Assembly: GCA_023512375.1 (NCBI GenBank)
Contig: JAILZS010000021.1
Span: forward strand, 1 to 44,082
Reading direction: 5' to 3'
DNA: 44,082 bases
Origin: Bacillota bacterium
Lineage (GTDB): Bacteria; Bacillota; Sulfobacillia; JAJZYS01; JAILZS01
Below are positions 36,278 through 44,082 of the stretch, piece after piece. A program made the translations under genes and the position numbers. The notes under the pieces are model-generated. The model was given only the letters and a program-made list of their open reading frames with translations, was not told the DNA's origin and searched no databases. Position 1 is the stretch's first letter. Each line of letters starts with the position of its first letter.

Positions 36278-37703
36278 CGCCCGACCCCCCGCCGGCTAAC
36301 GCCGAGATGGCGAACTTGCCCGGTTCGGCCGGCACCCCGGCCGGGTAGAGGCCGCTGAAGCAGGCGTGGCAGTAGCCGCGCGCCGCGTCCTCCCCCGCCG
36401 CGTCGGCTCCCGCCGCCCACATGAGCCCTTCGAGCGAGAGGAAGGCCAGGCTGTCGGCGCCGATCTCCCGCCTTAGGCCGTCGAGGTCCAGTCGGGCGGC
36501 CGCCAGCTGCCCGGGGTCGCCCGTGTCGATGCCGTAATGGCAGGGAAAGCGCACGGGCGGGGAGGCGACGCGCACATGCACGGCGGCGGCCCCCGCGTCC
36601 CGCACGAGCCGCACGATGCGCCGGGCCGTGGTGCCCCGCACCACGGAGTCGTCGACCAGGACGACGCGCCTTCCCCCGAGCACGCTCGCGAGCGGGCTGA
36701 GCTTGAGGCGCACGCCCCCCTCGCGCAAGAGGGCGGTGGGTTGGATGAAGGTGCGCCCCGCGTAGCGGTTGCGCACGAGGCCCATCTCGTAGGGAAGGCC
36801 GCTCTCCTGGGCATAGCCCATGGCGGCCGAAAGACCCGAGTCGGGCACCCCCACCACGATGTCGGCCGGCGCCGGCGCCTCCTGGGCCAGGCGCTGGCCG
36901 GCCCGGCGGCGCACGCTGTGCACCGCCTGGCCCCGCAGCAGGGAGTCGGGGCGCGCCAAGTACACGCCTTCGAACACGCACAGGCGCTCCCGCCCTCCAG
37001 GGCGGCGGCGGGAGACGAGACCCCCGGCGCCGAGGGAGAGGATCTCCCCCGGGGCGACGTCGCGCACGTAGGCCGCCCCCACGAGGTCCAAGGCGCATGT
37101 CTCCGACGCCAGGACGTGTCGCCCGTCCTCCGTCCGGCCCAGGACCAGGGGGCGGATGCCCGCCGGATCGCGCGCCCCCACCACCCCCTCCGGAGTGAGG
37201 AAGAGAAGGGCGTACGCGCCCTCGAGGCGCTCCAGCGCGCCGGCGATGGCGGCCGCAAGGCCCTGGCGGGCGCCCCGCGCCACCAGGTGCGCCACCACCT
37301 CGGTGTCGACGGTGGTGCGGAAGATCGCGCCCTGCTCCTCAAGCTCCCGCCTGAGCGCGACGGCGTTGGTGATGTTGCCGTTCTGGCATACGGCCAGGTA
37401 GCCGCCGCGCAGGCGGACGGCAAAGGGCTGGGCGTTCTCCGGCACGCTCTCGCCCTGGGTGGAGTAGCGGACGTGGCCGATCGCCGCCTCCCCCTCCAGG
37501 GAGCCCATGTCGACGCTCCCGAACACCTGGGACACCAGGCCCATCCCGGTGTGCACGCGCATTCCCGCCGCCCCCGCCGCTGCGATGCCGGCGCTCTCCT
37601 GGCCGCGGTGCTGCAGGGCGAACAGCCCGGCCAGCACGGTCTGGGCCGCCGCCGGGTCGCCGTAGACGCCGAACACGCCGCACTCGTCGCGCGCCCCGCT
37701 CAT
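36267..37703 (-). CDS. purF: Amidophosphoribosyltransferase, iron-sulfur type
   Basis: 478 residues from the ATG at 37703. It makes phosphoribosylamine from PRPP and glutamine, the first committed step. The start MSGARDECGVFG places the catalytic Cys at position 8 after a short propeptide. The glutaminase region (ALQHRGQESAGI) is followed by the PRTase domain with the PRPP loop VVLVDDSVVRGTTARR. Cysteines in ETCALD, RFPCHYGID and YCHACFSG match the pattern of the Bacillus-type enzyme that carries a [4Fe-4S] cluster, which makes it oxygen-labile. It overlaps purL and purM by four and eleven bases. Confidence 0.97.
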   Translation of the reverse strand: MSGARDECGVFGVYGDPAAAQTVLAGLFALQHRGQESAGIAAAGAAGMRVHTGMGLVSQVFGSVDMGSLEGEAAIGHVRYSTQGESVPENAQPFAVRLRGGYLAVCQNGNITNAVALRRELEEQGAIFRTTVDTEVVAHLVARGARQGLAAAIAGALERLEGAYALLFLTPEGVVGARDPAGIRPLVLGRTEDGRHVLASETCALDLVGAAYVRDVAPGEILSLGAGGLVSRRRPGGRERLCVFEGVYLARPDSLLRGQAVHSVRRRAGQRLAQEAPAPADIVVGVPDSGLSAAMGYAQESGLPYEMGLVRNRYAGRTFIQPTALLREGGVRLKLSPLASVLGGRRVVLVDDSVVRGTTARRIVRLVRDAGAAAVHVRVASPPVRFPCHYGIDTGDPGQLAAARLDLDGLRREIGADSLAFLSLEGLMWAAGADAAGEDAARGYCHACFSGLYPAGVPAEPGKFAISALAGGGSGGGA

Positions 37704-39898
37704 CGCCTCCGTCCCTCCCCCCGCCGGCTCCGCCTTCCGGCGGTGACGTCGAACAGGAGCCTCGCGCCCACGCGCACCGCCAAGCCGGGCGCGGACCGCA
37801 CGCTGCCCAGGGGATGGAGCTCGAGGCCGGCGGCGGCCGCCCGCTCCCGCAGCCGGCGGGCGCGGGTGGGAGAGGCGGCGACAAGGTAGCGCCCCGCCCC
37901 CTCGCCGAACAGCACCGCCGCCAGCCGGTCCGCCGGCATCGGCTCCAGGTCGATCTCCGCCCCCCGCCCGCCGGCGGCGGCGGCGCGCCAGACGGCCGCC
38001 AAAAGGCCGCCGGTCCACACGTCGCACGCGTAGCGGGCCAGCCCGCGGCGTCGGGCGTCGCGCACGAAGGCAGCTGCGCGGGCGACGGCGGCGTAGTCGG
38101 GCAGCGCCGGCGCCCCCGCCCCCTCGTCGCCCGCGCGGACGCGGGCGTATACCGACCCGCCCACCTCCCCCTCGCGCGGCCCCACGAGGAGGAGCACCTC
38201 GCCGGCCCGGATAAGGCCCCTCGCCGGCCGCCCCTCCACCCGCGGCACGCGCCCCACCATGCCCACGGCGACCGTGGGCGGCATGCGCCCCGCCGGGCCC
38301 TCGTTGTACAGGCTCACGTTGCCGCCCACCACCGGCACGCCCAACGCCCGGCAGGCCTCCGCCAGTCCGTCCACGCTCGCCACCAGCTCGGCCGCTCCCG
38401 CAGCCGTCGTGGGGTCGCCCAGGTTGAGGCAGTCCGTCAGGGCCAGCGGTTCCGCCCCCACGGACGCCAGGTTCTGCACCCCCTCCACCACGGTGAGGGC
38501 GGCGGCGGCGTGGGGGTCGGCGAGGGCGTAGGCGGGGTTCATGTCCAAGGTGAGGGCCACCCCGTCCGAGCGCCCCGGCAGGGTGAGGACAGCCGCCCCG
38601 GACGGCGGCCCGAGCGCCGTGTGCGCCTGCACCGTGCTGTCGTAACGCTCGTACACCTCGGCCTTGTCAGCCACATCCGGGTGGGTGAGCACGGCCACCG
38701 CCACGTCGCCCCACTCCCCGGGCGCGGGCGGGGGCGGGGGCGGCGCCGCCCGCCTCGGCCGCGGGCCGGGCGCGAGGGAGGCGGCGGGAGGCTCGCACAG
38801 GAGGGCCATGGGCAGGTCGGCCACCACCTCGCCCCCCCGCCGGGCGCGGTAGACGGGCTCGGCCAGCACGCGGCCGATGGCCGCCGCCTCGAGCGACCAG
38901 TGCCGGGCTATCGCGGCCACCGCCTCCACGTCGGCGGGGTCCACGTCGAGGAGCATGCGCTCCTGCGACTCCGACAGGAGGATCTCCCATCCGGCCATCC
39001 CCGGCTGGCGCAACGGCACCCGGTCCAGGTCCACCTCGCACCCCAGGCCCGCCCGGTGGCACAGCTCGCTGGTGGAGGAGACGATGCCGGCCGCGCCCAT
39101 GTCCTGGCAACCCTGCACGAGGCCGGCCGCCATGGCCTCGAGCGTGGCCTCGATGAGGCGCTTCTCGGCGAAGGGGTCGCCCACCTGGACCTGGGGGCGG
39201 CGTGCGGTGCGATCGGCGTCGAGGTCCTCGGAGGCGAAGCTCGCGCCCCCCACGCCGTCGCGCCCCGTCGTCGCCCCAAGGAGGAGGAGCACGTCGCCCG
39301 CGCGCCGGGCGCGCCCGTACACCACCCGGTCGAGCGCCACCAGACCGGCGCACATGGCGTTGAGCAGGGGGTGGTGGGCGTATCCCGGGAGGTAGCGTGT
39401 CACCCCGCCCACCGTGGGCACGCCCACGGCGTTGCCGTAGGCGCCCACGCCCTCCACCACCCCACGTGCCAGCCACGCCGCCTTCGCATCCTCGGCCGGA
39501 CCGAAGCCCAGGCCGTCCAACAGGGCGACGGGCCGCGCCCCGAGGGAGAGCACGTCGCGCAGGATGCCGCCCACGCCCGTGGCCGCCCCCTGGTGAGGCT
39601 CGACCGCCGAGGGATGGTTGTGGCTCTCCACCTTGCAGGCGAGGCCCAGGCCGCCGCCCAGGTCGACGATCCCGGCGTTCTCCCCCGGCCCCTGGGCCAC
39701 CGCCTCGCCGCGCGTGGGCAGCCGACCGAGGAGCGGCCGGCTGTGGCGGTAGGCGCAGTGCTCCGACCACATGGCGGAGAACAGGGACAGCTCCGTCTCC
39801 GAAGGGGCGCGGCCCAGGCCGGCGCGGATGCGCCCGAGATCGCCTGGGAGGAGGCCCGCCACCTGGGTCGCCTCACCCGCCTCGGCCGCCCTAGCCAT
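37700..39898 (-). CDS. purL: Phosphoribosylformylglycinamidine synthase subunit PurL (small type)
   Basis: About 732 residues, the small PurL that works with PurS and PurQ to make FGAM from FGAR, glutamine and ATP. MWSEHCAYRHSRPLL, KVESHNHPSAVEPHQGAATGVGGILRDV, SESQERMLLDVDP and GGNVSLYNE are clear. The ATG at 39898 is taken; a GTG three codons upstream (39907) is equally possible because GAGGGGG sits between them. It overlaps the end of purQ and, by ATGA, the start of purF. Confidence 0.96.
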   Translation of the reverse strand: MARAAEAGEATQVAGLLPGDLGRIRAGLGRAPSETELSLFSAMWSEHCAYRHSRPLLGRLPTRGEAVAQGPGENAGIVDLGGGLGLACKVESHNHPSAVEPHQGAATGVGGILRDVLSLGARPVALLDGLGFGPAEDAKAAWLARGVVEGVGAYGNAVGVPTVGGVTRYLPGYAHHPLLNAMCAGLVALDRVVYGRARRAGDVLLLLGATTGRDGVGGASFASEDLDADRTARRPQVQVGDPFAEKRLIEATLEAMAAGLVQGCQDMGAAGIVSSTSELCHRAGLGCEVDLDRVPLRQPGMAGWEILLSESQERMLLDVDPADVEAVAAIARHWSLEAAAIGRVLAEPVYRARRGGEVVADLPMALLCEPPAASLAPGPRPRRAAPPPPPPAPGEWGDVAVAVLTHPDVADKAEVYERYDSTVQAHTALGPPSGAAVLTLPGRSDGVALTLDMNPAYALADPHAAAALTVVEGVQNLASVGAEPLALTDCLNLGDPTTAAGAAELVASVDGLAEACRALGVPVVGGNVSLYNEGPAGRMPPTVAVGMVGRVPRVEGRPARGLIRAGEVLLLVGPREGEVGGSVYARVRAGDEGAGAPALPDYAAVARAAAFVRDARRRGLARYACDVWTGGLLAAVWRAAAAGGRGAEIDLEPMPADRLAAVLFGEGAGRYLVAASPTRARRLRERAAAAGLELHPLGSVRSAPGLAVRVGARLLFDVTAGRRSRRGEGRRR

Positions 39899-40568
39899 CC
39901 CCCTCACCCCCGTCGGCCAGCGCCTCTCTCAGGCGCAGGAAGAAGGCCCGGCCGTCCTCGCCCCCCAGGCGGCGGTCGACGGCCCGCTCCGGGTGGGGCA
40001 TGACCCCCGCCACCCGGCCGCTCGCGTCCACCACGCCGGCGATGCGGTCCAGGCTGCCGTTGGGGTCCTCCCCCTCGTACGTGGCCAGTACCCGGCCCGA
40101 CCGCCAGAGCTCCCGCCGCACCTCCTCGGGGGCGAAGAACCGTCCGGCGCCGTGGGCGATGGGCCAGCGCAGGCGGCCGCCGCCCACGGCGCGCCCGAAC
40201 GCCCCCCGCGCCGCCCGCGGCCTGAGCGCCACCCAGCGGGAGCGAAAGCCCGCCGGGACGTTGGCCACAAGCGCCCCCGGCAGAAGGCCGGCCTCCTGGA
40301 GGATCTGAAACCCGTTGCAGATGCCCAGGACGTGCGCCCCCCCCTGCCAGGCGCGGCGCACCACCTCCAGGGCGGGCGAGCGCGCCGCCACCGCCCCCGG
40401 GCGCAGGTAGTCGCCATGGGCGAAGCCGCCTGGGAGGACGTACAGGTCGGCGCCCTCCGCCGCCTCCTCGTGCCAGGCGAGGCGGGTGTCGAACCCCGCC
40501 CCCGCCAGGGCCTCGGCCGTCTCCCGCTCGCAGTTCGTGCCCGGGAAGACCACCACCGTCGCCCTCAC
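39891..40568 (-). CDS. purQ: Phosphoribosylformylglycinamidine synthase subunit PurQ (glutaminase)
   Basis: 225 residues from the GTG at 40568, which overlaps the purS stop (GTGA). It supplies ammonia from glutamine to PurL. The class I amidotransferase nucleophile is Cys84 in LGICNGFQIL, and the His-Glu pair is in GVMPHPERAVD near the C terminus. The N terminus (VVVFPGTNCERETAEAL) is typical. Confidence 0.96.
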   Translation of the reverse strand: MRATVVVFPGTNCERETAEALAGAGFDTRLAWHEEAAEGADLYVLPGGFAHGDYLRPGAVAARSPALEVVRRAWQGGAHVLGICNGFQILQEAGLLPGALVANVPAGFRSRWVALRPRAARGAFGRAVGGGRLRWPIAHGAGRFFAPEEVRRELWRSGRVLATYEGEDPNGSLDRIAGVVDASGRVAGVMPHPERAVDRRLGGEDGRAFFLRLREALADGGEGDG

Positions 40569-40834
40569 GCCGGCGCCCCCCGCACCTCGCGCACGTCGAC
40601 GACCTCGGCCCGCTCGCTCACCGGGTTGGCCAGCAGGGCTTCCGCCATGGCCATGGCCTGGCGGCGGACGACCTCGGCGTCGTCGCCCTCGGCCGTCCAC
40701 TCGTACAGCTTTCCCACCGTCATGCCGGACGGCGGGCCGAAGCCGAGGGCGGCCAGGGCCGCGGCCGCCGTGTCCCCCTCCGGGCTGCGCATGCCCTCGA
40801 GGGGAAGGACCGCCAGGCGCACGCGCCAGGTCAC
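40565..40834 (-). CDS. purS: Phosphoribosylformylglycinamidine synthase subunit PurS
   Basis: 89 residues, usual size for PurS, the small subunit that bridges PurL and PurQ. The pattern [16 protein letters not shown] followed by VGKLYEW is characteristic. The start is the GTG overlapping the purC stop (GTGA), and its stop overlaps purQ, so purC, purS and purQ are linked by four-base overlaps. Confidence 0.94.
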   Translation of the reverse strand: MTWRVRLAVLPLEGMRSPEGDTAAAALAALGFGPPSGMTVGKLYEWTAEGDDAEVVRRQAMAMAEALLANPVSERAEVVDVREVRGAPA

Positions 40835-41559
40835 CGCGGCGTCCCGCCCAGGCGCCGCAGCATCTCCGCGTACGCCTCCTCCAGGCCCCCCAGGTCGCGC
40901 CGGAAACGGTCCTTGTCGAGCTTCTCGCGCGTCTCGGCGTCCCAGAAGCGGCAGGTGTCGGGGGAGATCTCGTCCGCCACCACGATGCGCCCCTCCGGGT
41001 CGCGCCCGAACTCGAGCTTGAAGTCCACCAGCACGACGCCGCGCCCGCGCAGGTCCGCGGACAGGATCTCGTTCACCCGCAGGGCGAGGCGGCGGATCTC
41101 GGCCACCTCCTCCTGTGTCGCCCAACCCAGGACGGCGATCTGTTCCTCCGTGACGAGCGGGTCGCCCAGGGCGTCGTTCTTGAGGTCGAACTCCACCGTG
41201 GGGTGGGCCAGAACCATCCCCTCCTCGAGGCCGTACCGGCGGGCCATGGACCCGGCCACGATGTTGCGCACGATCACCTCGAGCGGGAAGAGGCGAACGC
41301 GCCGCACCAGGCACTCGAGGTCGGAGAGCCGGCGCACGAAGTGCGTCGGCACCCCCGCCTCCTCTAGGCGTGCGAAGAAGATGGCGGAGATGGCGTTGTT
41401 CAGCTGGCCCTTGCCGGCGATCACCGCGTGCTTCTTGCCGTCGAAGGCCGTGGCGTCGTCCTTGTAGCGCATGCGCAAGAGCGCCGGGTCCTCGGTCGCG
41501 AACAGCTGCTTGGCCTTGCCCTCGTACAGGAGCTCACCCGCGCGTTCCGTCGTCGCCAT
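40831..41559 (-). CDS. purC: SAICAR synthetase
   Basis: 242 residues. It condenses CAIR with aspartate using [19 protein letters not shown] at the N terminus, [29 protein letters not shown] and [30 protein letters not shown] are diagnostic. The ATG has a GGAAGGAGG site. The gap to purE is 46 bases, and no purK lies between them. Confidence 0.97.
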   Translation of the reverse strand: MATTERAGELLYEGKAKQLFATEDPALLRMRYKDDATAFDGKKHAVIAGKGQLNNAISAIFFARLEEAGVPTHFVRRLSDLECLVRRVRLFPLEVIVRNIVAGSMARRYGLEEGMVLAHPTVEFDLKNDALGDPLVTEEQIAVLGWATQEEVAEIRRLALRVNEILSADLRGRGVVLVDFKLEFGRDPEGRIVVADEISPDTCRFWDAETREKLDKDRFRRDLGGLEEAYAEMLRRLGGTPR

Positions 41560-41605
41560 CGCCGCCGCCTCCTTCCGGATGTTCCGTCCCCCGGGGAACG
41601 CCGGC

Positions 41606-42115
41606 CTAGGCCGGCGCCGCCTCGCCCGCCAGGGCCGCGCCGAGGCGCTCGTCCTTGGCTCTCACCTCGTCGGCCAGGCGGGCTCGGTAGGCGTCCAAGC
41701 GGGCCGCCAGGTCGGCGTCGGCCACGGCCAGGATCTCGGCCGCCAACAGGCCGGCGTTGAACGCCCCGTCCACCGCCACCGTGGCCACGGGCACGCCGCG
41801 CGGCATCTGCACCTCGGCCAGGAGGGCGTCCAGGCCCCCCAAGCCGCCGGCGATGGGCACCGCCACCACGGGCAGGGTGGTGTGGGCCGCCACCACGCCC
41901 GCCAGATGCGCCGCCCCACCCGCTCCCGCAATCACCACCCCGACGCCGCGCTGGCGCGCCGTGGCCGCCAGCTCGCGCACGCGCTCCGGCGTGCGGTGGG
42001 CGGAGGCGACGTGCGCCTCCCACGCCACCCCCAGCATCCCCAGCGCCTCCAGGGCGCCGCGCATCACCCCGAGGTCGGAGTCGCTCCCCATGAGCACCAG
42101 CACCGACGCAGCCAC
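41606..42115 (-). CDS. purE: 5-(carboxyamino)imidazole ribonucleotide mutase (PurE)
   Basis: 169 residues from the GTG at 42115 (GGGAGGTG upstream). MGSDSD (9-14) and SAHRTPE (39-45) form the substrate site, followed by the glycine-rich [12 protein letters not shown]. This is the class I pattern that normally uses N5-CAIR made by PurK. PurK is absent from the operon and must be elsewhere or dispensed with. It is the first gene of the pur operon, downstream of a PurBox pair. Confidence 0.95.
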   Translation of the reverse strand: MAASVLVLMGSDSDLGVMRGALEALGMLGVAWEAHVASAHRTPERVRELAATARQRGVGVVIAGAGGAAHLAGVVAAHTTLPVVAVPIAGGLGGLDALLAEVQMPRGVPVATVAVDGAFNAGLLAAEILAVADADLAARLDAYRARLADEVRAKDERLGAALAGEAAPA

Positions 42116-42131
42116 AGGGCACCTCCCGCCG

Positions 42132-42175
42132 CATATCGAACATTGAGGGTCAAAGGATGTATATTGTTCGGGGTC
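42132..42175. promoter_or_regulatory. PurR operator: two inverted PurBoxes
   Basis: The Bacillus PurR consensus is AWWWCCGAACWWT. A plus-strand box at 42132-42144 (core CGAACATT) and a minus-strand box at 42163-42175 (core CCGAACAAT, perfect) face each other with about 18 bases between them, close to the 16-17 reported for Bacillus control sites. They lie between the divergent purE operon and the phosphoribosyltransferase gene, so one operator could serve both. PurR itself is not in this window. Confidence 0.82.
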
Positions 42176-42204
42176 ATCGTCGCGCGCCCGCCCCTCCCTG
42201 TCAA
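42176..42204 (-). promoter_or_regulatory. Candidate promoter of the pur operon
   Basis: On the minus strand a consensus TTGACA (42199-42204) is followed after 17 bases by GACGAT (42176-42181), a weak -10. The start point would be near 42168, placing the PurBoxes just downstream. In the other direction TATATT (42160-42165) could be a -10 for the phosphoribosyltransferase gene, but no matching -35 was found. Confidence 0.4.
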
Positions 42205-42251
42205 CCGGCACGGCGGCCGGCGCGTGCGCGCCTGCGAAGGAGGGCACGGCC

Positions 42252-42866
42252 GTGGGCGTCCTCGCGCACCACCGCGTCGACATCGCGGGAGAACCCGTCG
42301 ACCTCCCCGTCCTCTCGGTCGGGGAACACGGGGCCATCGTGTTGCTCAACGTCCTCGACCACGGTGCGGCGTTCATCCGCCGCGCCGGCGAGGCACTGGC
42401 CGAGCGGCTCGCGGCCGCCCGCCCGGAGGTGGTCCTGGGCACCGCCACGCTGGGCATCCCCGTCGCCGTCGAGGTGAGCCGCGCCCTCGGCCTCGACCGG
42501 TTCGTGATCGCGCAGAAGTCGCCCAAGGTGTACCTGGACGACCCCCTGACCGTGCCCCTGGTCTCTTCCACCACGGCCGGCGCCCAGCACCTGTACGTGG
42601 ACCGCGCCAACGTCCCTCTCCTCGCCGGCCGGCGAGTGGCCGTGGTGGACGACGTGGCGGCGAGCGGCGCCAGCCTGGCCGCCGCCCTCGCCCTGGCGCG
42701 CGCCGCCGGTGGCCGCGTGGCGGCCGTCGGGGTGGTGCTCACCGAAGGGAACGCCTGGCGCGAGCGCCTGGGCGAGGACGCCCGGCTGCTCGTGCGCCTG
42801 GGCCACATCCCCCGCTACCGGGTGGGGGAGGGAGGGCGGCTCGAGGTCGTGGCCGACTCCCTCTGA
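42252..42866 (+). CDS. Purine-type phosphoribosyltransferase
   Basis: 204 residues. The PRPP-binding loop VAVVDDVAASGAS is at about 133-145, and GTATLGIPVAVEV with FVIAQKSPKVYLDD earlier in the chain resembles adenine/xanthine phosphoribosyltransferase-like proteins. Such enzymes salvage a purine base with PRPP. There is no N-terminal winged helix, so it is not the PurR repressor, although the PRTase part is of the same superfamily. The GTG start has AAGGAGGG upstream. It diverges from the pur operon across the PurBox pair and so is probably PurR-controlled. The base used cannot be told from sequence. Confidence 0.8.
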   Translation: MGVLAHHRVDIAGEPVDLPVLSVGEHGAIVLLNVLDHGAAFIRRAGEALAERLAAARPEVVLGTATLGIPVAVEVSRALGLDRFVIAQKSPKVYLDDPLTVPLVSSTTAGAQHLYVDRANVPLLAGRRVAVVDDVAASGASLAAALALARAAGGRVAAVGVVLTEGNAWRERLGEDARLLVRLGHIPRYRVGEGGRLEVVADSL

Positions 42867-43058
42867 AGCAGAGAGTCGCCCCCAACCGCGCGGACGCCCG
42901 ATGCGCCGTCGCGCGCGCTGCCGCTGCGTGCGCGCGGGCGCCGCGCGGCCAGCCGGGCCACCGCCCGGACGCCTGCCCACACGGCGCCGCCGCCGGCAGC
43001 GCATGGCCTCGACCGGCCGCCCACGGCGGCGAGAAGGCGGCCGAGCCGCGCCCGCGGG

Positions 43059-44082
<1,024 letters not shown>

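Noticed and set aside
42252-42866. The phosphoribosyltransferase as the PurR repressor itself
   Set aside because: It lacks the N-terminal winged-helix domain of about 70 residues that PurR needs to bind PurBoxes.
42867-43058. A gene or terminator in the gap between the phosphoribosyltransferase and SBF genes
   Set aside because: The 192 bases are GC-rich with many short palindromes by composition alone; no T-run and no motif-bearing frame.

Overview
This window looks like the chromosome of a very GC-rich, endospore-forming Bacillota bacterium. The evidence is SpoIIE and SpoVT, a PurR-type PurBox pair, a pur operon with separate PurS/PurQ/small PurL, strong Shine-Dalgarno sites (AAGGAGG-like) with many GTG starts, and the mfd-prsA-spoVT and spoIIE-tilS-ftsH gene order. 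GC is roughly 70% by eye. A deep-branching high-GC lineage such as Thermaerobacter, Symbiobacterium or relatives fits, but that placement is inference.

Layout, with nearly all genes on the minus strand: (1) 123-4063, a two-component system followed downstream by a SHOCT protein, a DoxX-like membrane protein, a membrane-anchored cupredoxin and a CcdA/DsbD-type membrane protein that stops early. This looks like a copper or thiol-redox module. (2) 4350-13307, an operon covering the whole pentose phosphate pathway plus glucose isomerisation: tkt, a tal-pgi fusion, gnd, zwf, pgl and a last gene of unknown function with a TIM-barrel glycosidase-like appearance. (3) 13464-17259, an ERCC4-type nuclease with a C-terminal winged helix, then an M16 peptidase pair, one with an intact zinc motif and one without. 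(4) 17323-28829, a housekeeping and sporulation block: ftsH, tilS, spoIIE, a tRNA-Glu(TTC) on the plus strand, spoVT, a PrsA-like foldase and mfd. (5) 29144-31661, a chromate-family transporter (plus strand) convergent with an atypical NRAMP-family transporter whose promoter carries two tandem palindromic operators. (6) 31768-42115, a tightly overlapped pur operon (purE-C-S-Q-L-F-M-N-H-D, no purK), divergent from a purine-type phosphoribosyltransferase gene across a PurBox pair. (7) 43059-end, a bile-acid:sodium-symporter-family protein whose 5' end runs into an artefactual homopolymer tract at the end of the sequence.

How it works together: the pentose phosphate operon yields NADPH and ribose-5-phosphate, the precursor of PRPP used by the pur operon and the adjacent phosphoribosyltransferase. 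The spoVT upstream region contains a near-consensus sigma-G-type promoter that overlaps the prsA stop codon, and spoVT ends in a clear hairpin terminator. No CRISPR array, prophage, insertion sequence or obvious anti-phage island was found. The best candidates for new biology are the copper/redox module with its unusual cupredoxin, the ERCC4-winged-helix nuclease, the unknown last gene of the pentose phosphate operon, and the atypical NRAMP transporter with its duplicated operator.
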